Below, one piece after another: positions 9,397 to 18,021 of a stretch of 64,000 nt of DNA (within the stretch, counting starts at the first letter, position 1; every line of letters begins with the position of its first letter). The stretch spans positions 62,001 to 126,000 of the forward strand of contig NZ_JABUXV010000008.1 of NCBI RefSeq assembly GCF_014897705.1. The letters run 5' to 3'. The notes under the pieces are model-generated. The model was not told the DNA's origin. It ran no database searches and saw only the letters and a list, made by a program, of their open reading frames with translations. The DNA is from Brachybacterium sp. FME24. Lineage in GTDB: Bacteria; Actinomycetota; Actinomycetes; Actinomycetales; Dermabacteraceae. The translations under genes were made by a program, and so were the position numbers.

Positions 9397-10502
9397 ACAG
9401 CGAACTCACGATGATTCCTCCGGCGAAGCCGCTCATCGGGCAGGAGGAGCGGGACGCGGTGGATCGGGTGCTGGCCTCGGGGATGGTGGCGCAGGGTCCG
9501 GAGGTGGCGGCGTTCGAGCAGGAGTTCTCGGCGGCGCTGGCGGGTGGCCGTGAGGTGGTGGCGGTGAACTCGGGGACCTCGGGGCAGCATCTGGGGATGC
9601 TGGCGCTGGGTCTGGGCCCGGGCGATGAGGTCATCGTGCCGTCGTTCACGTTCGCGGCGACCGCGAACACGGTGGCGGTCTGTGGGGCGACGCCGATCTT
9701 CGTGGATGTGGATCCGCAGACGTTCACGATCGATCCGGCGGTGATCGAGGCGGCGATCACGGAGCGCACGGTGGGTATTCAGCCGGTGCATCTGTATGGC
9801 CATCCTGCGCCGATGGATCAGATCCTGGCGATCGCGGCGAAGCATGGCCTGTGGGTGTTCGAGGACGCGGCGCAGGCGCACGGTGCGACGTGGCAGGGCG
9901 CGCAGGTGGGCACCCTCGGGGACGCGGGGATGTATTCGCTGTATCCGACGAAGAACATGACCTCGGGCGAGGGCGGGATGGTCTCGTGCGCCACGCCCGA
10001 GACCGCCCGTCAGGTGCGGTTGCTGCGGAACCAGGGGATGGAGAAGCAGTACGCGAACGAGGTGGCCGGGTTCAACAACCGGATGACCGATATCCACGCG
10101 GCGATCGGTCGGGTGCAGCTCGGAAAGCTGGCGGCGTGGACGGCGACCCGGCAGGAGAACGCGGCGTTCTTCGATGCGCACCTGTCCGGTGTGGTGACGC
10201 CGGTGGTGCGTGACGCCGCCTCGCATGTGTATCACCAGTACACGATCCGGATCGAGGGCGCCTCGGCGGTCGAGCGTGACGCATTCGCGACGGCGCTGCG
10301 GGAGGAGCACAAGGTGGGATGCGGGGTGTACTACCCCACGCCGGTGCATCGGCTGGCGACCTTCGAGGTCGAGTTGGATCTGCCGGTGACGGAGATGCTG
10401 GCGCGGGAGGTGCTGTCGTTGCCGGTGCATCCCAGCATCAGCGAGCAGGATCGTGAACGGATTGTGGAAGCTGTGAATTCTGTGGCGAAGGCGGGTGCGT
10501 GA
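9393..10502 (+). CDS. wbpE: DegT/DnrJ/EryC1 PLP aminotransferase (WbpE-like)
   Basis: Predicted to transaminate the 3-keto group of a UDP-2-acetamido-uronic acid with glutamate as donor. The 369-residue protein has NSGTSGQHLGMLALGLGPGDEVIVP (PLP phosphate pocket), VFEDAAQAHGA (PLP-ring Asp) and the Schiff-base Lys K187 in YPTKNMTSGEGG. The segment FNNRMTDIHAAIGRVQL is typical of sugar aminotransferases. It is coupled by ATGA to the acetyltransferase and by GTGA to the oxidoreductase. Codon use is unusual for the window: GAT, CAT, GGT and G-ending codons are much commoner than in purK or wecB, which may indicate a different origin. Confidence 0.9.
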   Translation: MNSELTMIPPAKPLIGQEERDAVDRVLASGMVAQGPEVAAFEQEFSAALAGGREVVAVNSGTSGQHLGMLALGLGPGDEVIVPSFTFAATANTVAVCGATPIFVDVDPQTFTIDPAVIEAAITERTVGIQPVHLYGHPAPMDQILAIAAKHGLWVFEDAAQAHGATWQGAQVGTLGDAGMYSLYPTKNMTSGEGGMVSCATPETARQVRLLRNQGMEKQYANEVAGFNNRMTDIHAAIGRVQLGKLAAWTATRQENAAFFDAHLSGVVTPVVRDAASHVYHQYTIRIEGASAVERDAFATALREEHKVGCGVYYPTPVHRLATFEVELDLPVTEMLAREVLSLPVHPSISEQDRERIVEAVNSVAKAGA

Positions 10503-11518
10503 GCATGGGGAAGAATCTGCGGGCCGGTCTGATCGGTCTGGGCATGATGGGTCGTCATCATGCGCGCAATCTCCAGGCGCTGGAGGGTGTGGATCTGGTG
10601 GCGGTCGCCGATGCGTATGGCGATCCCCATGGGGCGGCTGTGGGGCTGGAGGTGCTGCCGGATGTGGAGGCGCTGATCGCGGCGGGTATCGACTATGCGG
10701 TCGTCGCGGTGCCGACCCAGTTCCATCGGGATGTGGCGTTGTCGTTGGCGCAGGCCGGGGTCCATACCCTGGTGGAGAAGCCGTTGGCGTTCGATATCGA
10801 TGAGGCGGTGGAGATCGCGGGCGCGTTCGAGAAGGCCGGGCTGGTGGGGGCGGTGGGCTATATCGAGCGGTACAACCCGGCGCTGCAGGAGATGCGCAAG
10901 CGCATCGCCGACGGCCAGCTGGGGGAGATCTACCAGATCGTCACCCGCCGCCAGGGGGCGTTCCCCGCGCGGATCGCGGATGTCGGGGTGGTCAAGGACC
11001 TCGCCACCCATGACCTCGATCTCACCGCCTGGGTCGCGCAGTCCCCGTACGCGTCCGTCGCGGCGGCATCGACCCGTCGCAGCGGCCGCGAGGACGAGGA
11101 CATGGTCTCCATCGCCGGCCGGTTGGCGGATGAGACGATCACCAACCACCTGGTGAACTGGCTGACCCCGTTCAAGGAACGCGTCACCGTGGTCACCGGT
11201 GAGAAGGGCGCGCTGGTGGGGGACACCATCAACGCGGATCTCACTTTCCACGCCAACGGTGAGGCGACCACCAACCTGTGGGAGTCGATGGCCTCCTTCC
11301 GGGGCGTCAGCGAAGGTGACTCGATCACCTACGCACTGCAGCGCAAGGAGCCCCTGCTCACCGAGCACGAGGCTTTCCGGGACGCGGTCAACGGAGACTC
11401 CTCGAACATCGTCACCATGCGCGAGGGCCTGCACACCGTGCGCGCCGTGGAGGCCGTGCTGGCTTCTGCGCGCGACGGACAGGTGGTGTCCCTGGATGGA
11501 CCTGCCGGTGAGTCCTGA
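10499..11518 (+). CDS. wbpB: Gfo/Idh/MocA oxidoreductase (WbpB-like 3-dehydrogenase)
   Basis: NAD-dependent oxidoreductase predicted to oxidise C3 of UDP-2-acetamido-uronic acid, giving the ketone used by the upstream aminotransferase. The 339-residue product has the Rossmann fingerprint GLIGLGMMGRHHARNL, then the family EKPLAFDIDEAVEI motif, AVGYIERYNPALQEM, and DLATHDLDLTAWV with the catalytic-region His/Asp. GTG 10499 overlaps the aminotransferase stop; ATG 10505 is an alternative. Base composition changes inside the gene: up to about 10870 it shares the T/G-ending codons of the upstream gene, and afterwards it reverts to the C-ending style of the rest of the window. Confidence 0.87.
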   Translation: MSMGKNLRAGLIGLGMMGRHHARNLQALEGVDLVAVADAYGDPHGAAVGLEVLPDVEALIAAGIDYAVVAVPTQFHRDVALSLAQAGVHTLVEKPLAFDIDEAVEIAGAFEKAGLVGAVGYIERYNPALQEMRKRIADGQLGEIYQIVTRRQGAFPARIADVGVVKDLATHDLDLTAWVAQSPYASVAAASTRRSGREDEDMVSIAGRLADETITNHLVNWLTPFKERVTVVTGEKGALVGDTINADLTFHANGEATTNLWESMASFRGVSEGDSITYALQRKEPLLTEHEAFRDAVNGDSSNIVTMREGLHTVRAVEAVLASARDGQVVSLDGPAGES

Positions 11519-13004
11519 TGTCGGACGACTCGCCCAGGATCTGATCCTCGCCGGGTCCCGGGCAGCTCGACATGCCCCTGGTCCCGTCGGTGGACTGGGA
11601 ACCTACTTCTGCGCTCTCGACGAGCTCTCCTCCGGTCAGGAGTCCCCTCACTGGGAGCGGAACCGGGACATCCTGCTCGCCCGGGCCGACCGGTCCCTGA
11701 GCAGGGGCCGAATCCCCTCCGCCGTGCGCTGGTTCGACAAGGCCCTGCGGATCGCCTATCACCCGACCCTGCACCAGGGAGCCACGTCGCCCCTGATCGA
11801 CGACACGGACGAGTTCCTGCGGCCGCTGCGGGCCTGCCGGACCGGCAGGCTGCTCCTGGAGACGCCGGTACCCGAGGATGCGGTTCCTCGGTGTCCGGCC
11901 CCACGGGTGCCCGACGGTGAGGAGTCCGACACGGTCCGTCTGCTCGTGATCGCCCAGCAGAACTGGACGTTCCTGCGCCCTCTGCTGGACGCGCTGCGCG
12001 AGACCGGTCGCTTCGAGATCCTCGAGTTCGAGGTCGACGGATTGCCGGTGGGTGACCGGCCGGATCGTGAGAGCATCCTGCGGGCCCGCTACGACCTGGT
12101 CGTGGAGGGGCATCGGATCCCGACCCCCGATCGCCTGGTCGATGCCTACGAGTGGGCCGATGTCGCCTTCGTCGAATGGGGGCACCACATCCTCAGCTGG
12201 ATCACCATGCTGGACATGGTCCCGCGCCGTCTCGTCGCGCGGTACCACCGTTTCGAGGCCTTCACCCCGTTCCCCCTGCTGCACGACCACTCGGTGATCG
12301 ACCGCCTCCTGCACGTGTCCCCACCGATCCGGGGACTCGTCGAGACCGTCGTCCCGGCGTCGGCCGGCGTGCCGACGGACATCGTCGGCAACCTGCTCAG
12401 CCGCGGCCTCGGCGCCGTGTCGGAAACGTCCCGGGACACCAAGGTCCTCGTCCAGGTGGGATGGAACCGGGAGATCAAGGACGTGCTGTTCTCCCTCGAG
12501 CTCATCGAGCGCCTCCACCGCGAGGACGGCGCGTTCCGCCTGAAGCTCGTCGGGCCCGGACTGCCGGACCGGACCTCGGACGACACTCCCTATCAGCGAG
12601 CGGTCCGGGATCGCCTCGCCGCACTCCCGGCGGGTGCCGTCGAGCAGCTCGGCGTGCGCCGAGACGTCCCGGAGATCTTCGGAGCCGCCGGAGTGGTGCT
12701 CTCATCGTCCTATGGCGAGGGGACGCACGAGTCCGTCATGGAGGGGCTCGCCACAGGCTGCCCCGCCGTGGTGCGCGACTGGCCGCACGCCATCGATCAC
12801 GGTGGCGCGGCCTCCGTCTACCGCCGCGAGTGGGTGGTGCCTGACGTCGAATCCGCGGCGCACCGCATCCGCGAACTCCAGGACCGGGACCGCTACGCCG
12901 AGGAATCCGGTGCGGCACGCGAGTGGGCGGTGCGTCATCGCAGTCCGGAGGCCGTCGTCGCCGGATACGACGGCGCGCTCCGCGCCGGCGTCGCGAGCTC
13001 GTGA
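11508..13004 (+). CDS. Glycosyltransferase, GT-B fold (GT4-like)
   Basis: About 498 residues. The N-terminal 130 residues have no recognisable domain. From about 145 (VRLLVIAQQNWTFLRPLLDALRETGRFE) it reads as a GT-B glycosyltransferase: a first domain with ADVAFVEWGHHI, then KVLVQVGWNREIKDVLFSLELIERL. The C-terminal nucleotide-sugar pocket is SSSYGEGTHESVMEGLATGCPAVVRDWP, whose E...E spacing is typical of GT4. No membrane segment is present. The start is uncertain: GTG 11508 and ATG 11496 both overlap the 3' end of the dehydrogenase gene and neither has a strong ribosome site. Sugar specificity cannot be read from the sequence. Confidence 0.75.
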   Translation: MSPDVGRLAQDLILAGSRAARHAPGPVGGLGTYFCALDELSSGQESPHWERNRDILLARADRSLSRGRIPSAVRWFDKALRIAYHPTLHQGATSPLIDDTDEFLRPLRACRTGRLLLETPVPEDAVPRCPAPRVPDGEESDTVRLLVIAQQNWTFLRPLLDALRETGRFEILEFEVDGLPVGDRPDRESILRARYDLVVEGHRIPTPDRLVDAYEWADVAFVEWGHHILSWITMLDMVPRRLVARYHRFEAFTPFPLLHDHSVIDRLLHVSPPIRGLVETVVPASAGVPTDIVGNLLSRGLGAVSETSRDTKVLVQVGWNREIKDVLFSLELIERLHREDGAFRLKLVGPGLPDRTSDDTPYQRAVRDRLAALPAGAVEQLGVRRDVPEIFGAAGVVLSSSYGEGTHESVMEGLATGCPAVVRDWPHAIDHGGAASVYRREWVVPDVESAAHRIRELQDRDRYAEESGAAREWAVRHRSPEAVVAGYDGALRAGVASS

Positions 13005-13044
13005 TGACCCTCCGGTGCTCCCTCGGTCAGCGAGGGGTCGCCCG

Positions 13045-15003
13045 ATGAGCTGGATCCTCCCGGTGCTCATCGCATGGGTGGTCCTCGCTGCGCCGGGATA
13101 CGTGATGCTTCGCGCGGTCGATGCGCGCGTGACGGTGCGCTGGGGCTGGGCCCCTGTGGTCACCGTCCTCCTGGCCGTCCTCCTCAGCGGACTCTTCCAC
13201 CTGCTCAGGATCCCCTGGCATCTTCTGACCGTCGCCCCGGCCCTCGCGGTCCTCGCGGCGGGAGCCATCCTGCTGAGGCACCGATGGGAGACGCCGGGAG
13301 GCGGGGGCCGCCGAATCGCCCGACGGCAGCGGGGCGAGGGCGCACGCGCAGGATGGAGCCCGACGGGCCGGCTGCTCACGACGGGGACCGCCCTGATCGT
13401 CGGGGTGGCCGTCGTGGCCTCGTCCGCCCGGCGGATGGGAGGCATCGACACCCTCCAGGGCGGGTACGACGCGTTCTTCCACCTCTCGGCGATCGCCTTC
13501 ATCCGGGACAACGCAGACGGCTTCCTGACCACGGCCCTGATCGACATCTACGGCGAGCCCACCTTCTACCCGGTGATGTTCGACTCCCTCGCGGCGCTCC
13601 TCCCTTTCAGCGCTGTGACCAGTGCCAACGCCATGATGCTCGCGGTTCTCGGGGGGTTGCCGACCGCCGTCGCCGCGATGCTCGCGAGCGTGCTGCCCGC
13701 GCACCCGCGAATGCCGATCGCAGCGGCCGTCGGCGGCCTCGCCTCCGCACTGTTCCTCAGCACACCGGCGATGGCCCTGGTGATGGGGCTGTGGCCGACC
13801 GTCCTCGGCATCCTCTGCCTGCCCGTGGCGATCGCGTCGGCGCTGCGGCTCTCGGACGACCTTCGCCGCCCGCCCGCCCGCTGGGCGGTGCTCGGTCACC
13901 TTGCGGTGATCACGGGCGCGACGCTCGCCCATCCGGCGGTCTTCTTCTCGGTAGCCGTGGTCGGCGGTCTCGCATTCCTCGTGCGCGCGGTGCAGAGGCT
14001 GGTGCAGCGCGACGGGGTGCAGCGCGGAGCGGTCCAGCTGGTCATCGCCCTCCTCGCGGCGACGGTCGCGATCGTCGTCTCCGCGACCGTCCTCAGCGGG
14101 ATGAGTCTGACCAAGGAGAGCGAACAGGACCTCGGCCGCGTCCTGCGGCAGATCCTCGTGGATTCGCCGCGGATCCCCGTCATCGACGACCCGATCTGGC
14201 CGATGGCCGCACTCTGGATCGTCGCGGTGGTCGGCATCGTGGTCGGAGCACGACGAGGGGAGCCGATCCCGATCACCGCGGGGGTCGGGGTCCTCGTCTC
14301 CCTCGGCCTCTCCGTGGCCACCCAGCTCCCCGGCGCGCTCAGCGAAGCTCTCGTCAATCCCTGGTACGGGGCCAGGGAGCGCATCGCGCCGCTGCTCATG
14401 TGCCTGCTCCTGGTCCTGGTCGCCCGCGGGGTGATGGCGGTGGTGGCCCTATCGGATGATCCGACACGTCGGCGACACGCCGCCTACGGCCCGATGGCGG
14501 TGGGGGCGCTGGCGGCGACGGCCGTCCTCGCCCTGGTCGTTCCCCAGCGACTGCCACTGCTGGGCTCCCTCGCCTATACCGCGTACGGGGTGCACCTCGC
14601 GCCGTATGCCACCGAGCAGGAACGAGCCTTCATCGAACGCACGGCGGCGCAGCTGCCTGCGGACGCGGTGGTCCTCGCGGACCCTCGCGACGGAGCGCCG
14701 CTCTACTGGTCGATCGGCGGGGTGGAGACGGTGTTCCCGACCCTCGCGACCCCCCAGACAGGGGACAGCAGGATGCTCGCGGCACGGTTCGTGCACGCCG
14801 ACGAGGACGAGCGGGTGTGCGCCGCGTATCAGCACCTGCACCCCACCCACCTGTACCGTGACACCTCGGAGCACTCCGGCGTCGCCCTGAACCCGGACGC
14901 ATCCGCGCCGTGGGACGGACTCCGTGAGATCCCCGAATCACTGCTGGCGCCCGTCGCCAGCGACGGCCCATACGCCCTGTACGAACTGGAGGCCCCATGT
15001 TGA
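13045..15003 (+). CDS. Polytopic membrane protein of the DUF6541 type (GT-C-like), copy 1
   Basis: 652 residues with about a dozen hydrophobic helices in the first 530 residues, followed by a C-terminal extracytoplasmic domain (about 535-652). The loop after the third or fourth helix carries GGYDAFFHLSAIAFIRD and GEPTFYPVMFDSLAALLPF, an acidic/aromatic signature shared with the paralogue at 26328-28268 (WDTLYHLSALQRIRE and DPAFYPAAFHALATLVPG). This arrangement resembles GT-C membrane glycosyltransferases that use polyprenyl-phosphate sugars, but the function is unproven. GAGGGG lies about 8 bases upstream of ATG 13045. It sits between a glycosyltransferase and an ABC exporter. Confidence 0.75.
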   Translation: MSWILPVLIAWVVLAAPGYVMLRAVDARVTVRWGWAPVVTVLLAVLLSGLFHLLRIPWHLLTVAPALAVLAAGAILLRHRWETPGGGGRRIARRQRGEGARAGWSPTGRLLTTGTALIVGVAVVASSARRMGGIDTLQGGYDAFFHLSAIAFIRDNADGFLTTALIDIYGEPTFYPVMFDSLAALLPFSAVTSANAMMLAVLGGLPTAVAAMLASVLPAHPRMPIAAAVGGLASALFLSTPAMALVMGLWPTVLGILCLPVAIASALRLSDDLRRPPARWAVLGHLAVITGATLAHPAVFFSVAVVGGLAFLVRAVQRLVQRDGVQRGAVQLVIALLAATVAIVVSATVLSGMSLTKESEQDLGRVLRQILVDSPRIPVIDDPIWPMAALWIVAVVGIVVGARRGEPIPITAGVGVLVSLGLSVATQLPGALSEALVNPWYGARERIAPLLMCLLLVLVARGVMAVVALSDDPTRRRHAAYGPMAVGALAATAVLALVVPQRLPLLGSLAYTAYGVHLAPYATEQERAFIERTAAQLPADAVVLADPRDGAPLYWSIGGVETVFPTLATPQTGDSRMLAARFVHADEDERVCAAYQHLHPTHLYRDTSEHSGVALNPDASAPWDGLREIPESLLAPVASDGPYALYELEAPC

Positions 15004-15025
15004 TGCTAGCGGAAGAGGTCGACCT

Positions 15026-16900
15026 GTGAAGCAGACCCTCAGGATCGTACGGCGCACTCTCTCGGTGCTGCCCGAGAAGTCCCGACGGTTCCTGGTGACC
15101 TTCGGGATCGTGATGAGCGTGCTCGCCCTGCTCGACGTGGTCGCCCTCGGCGCCATCGCCATCGTGATCCCCGGCCTGACCGATCCGAGCCAATCGGTGA
15201 CGATCCCGGTCCTCGGGTGGGAGCTGCACAGCTTCGAGGAGATGATGTGGCTCGTCGGCGTCTTCGTCGGCCTCATCATCGTCAAGAGCTTCCTGAACCT
15301 GCTGACGATCCGCATCGCGACGCAGCGCTTCGCGCAGCACGAGGTCAGCATCGGCCAGACGCTGTTCCGTTCGTACATGTCCTCGTCATGGGTGGACCGG
15401 ACCTCGAAGTCGACGCAGGAGATCATCCGCATGGTCGACTCCGGAGTCGCCGCCGTGGTCGCCAACGTCCTGATGCCCTCGATGACGGTGGTCGCCGAAT
15501 TCGCGACGATCACGGTGATCGGCATCGGACTGCTGCTCCTGGACTGGGAGACCGCGCTCGCGACCTTCGCCTATCTCGGATTCATCGCGCTGCTCCTCTC
15601 GCGAGTGATCAGCCCGCTGGCCGTGAACAACGGCGCCGCCAACCGGGACAACTCGATCGCGGTGGTGCGCATGCTGGGCGAGGTGCTGGCAGCGCTCAAG
15701 GAGCTCACCCTCAAGGGCAACGAGAAGCAGGTGACCGATATCGTCGCCGATCGGCGATCGGCGGCCGCCCGCACCCGCGCCTACGCCCAGTACTACAACC
15801 AGATGCCCCGCTTCGTGCTCGACGCAGGACTGGTGGGCGGGTTCGTCGTGGTCGGCGGAGCCGGATACCTGGGAGGACTGCCTGACAACGGACCCGGCGC
15901 CGCGATGACCTCGGTGGCGCTGTTCGCCGTGGCGGGCTTCCGCCTGGTGCCTTCGCTGACTCGCCTGCAGGCGACGCAGAACCGCATCCTCACCAACGCC
16001 GCCTTCGCGGACTACATCATCGACGACATCGAATTCGCCAAGTCGTCCGTCGAGCGACAGGACGCGCCGGATTCGGCAACCCTGGCCAGCGGCCTGCACG
16101 ACATCGTGCTCGAGGACGTCACGTTCACGTACCCGAGCCGGGAGGAGCCCGCTGTGCAGGGCGTCTCCCTGCGCATCCCCGCAGGGTCCTCGGTGGCCTT
16201 CGTGGGCACCTCTGGCGCCGGCAAATCGACCCTGGTCGATCTGCTGCTGGGACTGCTCACGCCCAGCAGCGGCCGGATCCTGGTCGACGGCACGGATATC
16301 ACCACGGTGCTTCGCCAATGGCGCTCGACCGTCGGCTACGTGCCGCAGGAAGTCGCTCTGTTCGACGTCACCGTGGGAGAGAACGTCGCTCTGACCTGGG
16401 ACCCCGCGGATGTTGACGAGGAACGGGTGAAGGCGGCGCTGTCGGGTGCACAGATGCTCGATGTGATCGAGAACCGACCGGGTGGCGCCCAGGGACGCCT
16501 GGGCGAGCGCGGCATGACCCTCTCCGGCGGCCAGCGTCAGCGGATGGGCATCGCCCGCGGTCTGTACGGCGAGCCGTCGGTGCTCGTCCTCGACGAGGCC
16601 ACCAGCGCCTTGGACACCAAGACCGAGGCCGCCGTCAGCGCGGCGATCACCGGCCTCGGCGGGGATGTCACCACGATCACCATCGCGCACCGCCTGGCGA
16701 CGATCCAGCACTGCGACATCGTGTTCTACATGTCCGACGGAGAGGTGGCCGCAGCAGGAACCTTCGACGAAGTCGTGGCCGCGGTGCCCGCCTTCGCCGA
16801 GCAGGCAGCCCTGGCGGGACTCGGCCGAGCCCGCAGCGATGCCGCGGCGCAGTCGACGACCACCCCCGCGGCCGACGGGACCGAGGGCCGCCCGGCATGA
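15026..16900 (+). CDS. ABC transporter, fused permease-ATPase (MsbA/PglK-like flippase)
   Basis: 624-residue half-transporter: a six-helix membrane domain (about 20-330) followed by the nucleotide-binding domain (about 370-600). Present are Walker A GTSGAGKST (394-402), Q-loop VGYVPQEVALFDVTVGENV, signature LSGGQ (499-503), Walker B VLVLDEATSAL (D523, E524) and H-loop IAHRL. It would act as a homodimer and fits exporters that flip lipid-linked oligosaccharides. The GTG start at 15026 has GGAAGAGG 7 bases upstream. It lies 22 bases after the DUF6541-like gene and overlaps the next glycosyltransferase by 4 bases. This is one of two ABC exporters in the locus; the other is an unrelated ABC-2 pair at 39.5-41.2 kb. 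Confidence 0.9.
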   Translation: MKQTLRIVRRTLSVLPEKSRRFLVTFGIVMSVLALLDVVALGAIAIVIPGLTDPSQSVTIPVLGWELHSFEEMMWLVGVFVGLIIVKSFLNLLTIRIATQRFAQHEVSIGQTLFRSYMSSSWVDRTSKSTQEIIRMVDSGVAAVVANVLMPSMTVVAEFATITVIGIGLLLLDWETALATFAYLGFIALLLSRVISPLAVNNGAANRDNSIAVVRMLGEVLAALKELTLKGNEKQVTDIVADRRSAAARTRAYAQYYNQMPRFVLDAGLVGGFVVVGGAGYLGGLPDNGPGAAMTSVALFAVAGFRLVPSLTRLQATQNRILTNAAFADYIIDDIEFAKSSVERQDAPDSATLASGLHDIVLEDVTFTYPSREEPAVQGVSLRIPAGSSVAFVGTSGAGKSTLVDLLLGLLTPSSGRILVDGTDITTVLRQWRSTVGYVPQEVALFDVTVGENVALTWDPADVDEERVKAALSGAQMLDVIENRPGGAQGRLGERGMTLSGGQRQRMGIARGLYGEPSVLVLDEATSALDTKTEAAVSAAITGLGGDVTTITIAHRLATIQHCDIVFYMSDGEVAAAGTFDEVVAAVPAFAEQAALAGLGRARSDAAAQSTTTPAADGTEGRPA

Positions 16901-18021
16901 CGAGCCTGACCATCGTCTCCTTCTCGACGCTCACCCGCGACCCCCGGGTCCAGCGGCAGATCGACCTGCTCACCTCGGATTTCGAGGTCACCACCGTCGG
17001 GTTCGGGCCGACACCGCACCCCGATGTGCGCCATGTCGAGCTGCCGGAGGGCGCCCGGGCCTGGCCCAGCAGCAAGAAGCATCTCCTCACCGGCCGCTAC
17101 AACCGGGCCTACTGGGACATGAGCGCCGTCCGGGCCGCGCGCGCCGTGCTCGAGGACCATGTCGGCCGGGCAGACGTCGTGCTCGCGAACGACGTGAACA
17201 CGCTGCCCCTGGCTCTGTGGCTCGCCCCCCGTCGGGGCATCCACGCCGACCTCCACGAGTACGCGCCCCGCGAGAAGGAGCACGTGCGCACGTGGCGCTG
17301 GTTCATCGCGCCGTACCAGCGGTGGATCTGCCGCACCTGCCTGCCGCGGGTCGACTCGGTGACCACCGTCTCGCCCGGTCTCGCCTCCGAATACGCCCGG
17401 GAGTTCGGCGTCGTGCCGGAGGTGGTCACCAACGCGGCCGCCTACGAGGACCGTGCCCCTCGCCCGACCGGGGAGACCATCCGACTGCTGCACACGGGCG
17501 TCGCGCGCGCGAACAGACGCCTGGAGTCCATGATCGACGCGCTCCGCGACGGCCCGGACGGGATGACGCTGGATCTCATGCTGGTGCCCAGCGAACCCGG
17601 GTACATCGAGGCCCTGCGCGAGCGTGCCCGGGACCTCCCCGCGGTCCGGTTCCGGGACCCGGTGCCGTACGCCGAGCTGGTGGACGCGGTGGCCGAGTAC
17701 GACCTGTCCATCGTCGTCTTCCCGCCCACGACCTTCAATCTCGAGCACAGCCTCCCCAACAAGCTGTTCGAGGCCGTGCAGGCCCGGGTGGGGGTGCTGG
17801 TGGGACCGTCACCGGACATGGCCGACCTGGTGCGCGAGCACGGCATCGGAGCCGTGCTCCCGGGCCCCGACGCAGAGTCCCTGCGCACAGTGCTGCACGG
17901 CTTGGACGCAGCCGGGATCGATCGCTTCAAGCAGGCCGCAGACCACTCGGCGAAGGCCCTCTCGGCGGAGGTCCAGACCATGGCCTGGACCCGCGCCCTG
18001 GAGCGGATCAGCGGCCGCTGA
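16897..18021 (+). CDS. Glycosyltransferase (GT-B), paralogue A of three
   Basis: 374-residue cytoplasmic GT-B enzyme. Hallmarks shared with the genes at 20392 and 21677 are LTRDPRVQRQIDLL near the N-terminus, ANDVNTLPLA, HADLHEYAPRE, VDSVTTVSPGLASEYAREFG and a C-terminal donor pocket FPPTTFNLEHSLPNKLFEAVQAR followed by VGPSPDMADLV. The acceptor and donor sugars are unknown. The start ATG overlaps the ABC transporter stop by 4 bases. Its 3' end overlaps the convergent minus-strand glycosyltransferase by 14 bases. Confidence 0.85.
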   Translation: MTSLTIVSFSTLTRDPRVQRQIDLLTSDFEVTTVGFGPTPHPDVRHVELPEGARAWPSSKKHLLTGRYNRAYWDMSAVRAARAVLEDHVGRADVVLANDVNTLPLALWLAPRRGIHADLHEYAPREKEHVRTWRWFIAPYQRWICRTCLPRVDSVTTVSPGLASEYAREFGVVPEVVTNAAAYEDRAPRPTGETIRLLHTGVARANRRLESMIDALRDGPDGMTLDLMLVPSEPGYIEALRERARDLPAVRFRDPVPYAELVDAVAEYDLSIVVFPPTTFNLEHSLPNKLFEAVQARVGVLVGPSPDMADLVREHGIGAVLPGPDAESLRTVLHGLDAAGIDRFKQAADHSAKALSAEVQTMAWTRALERISGR

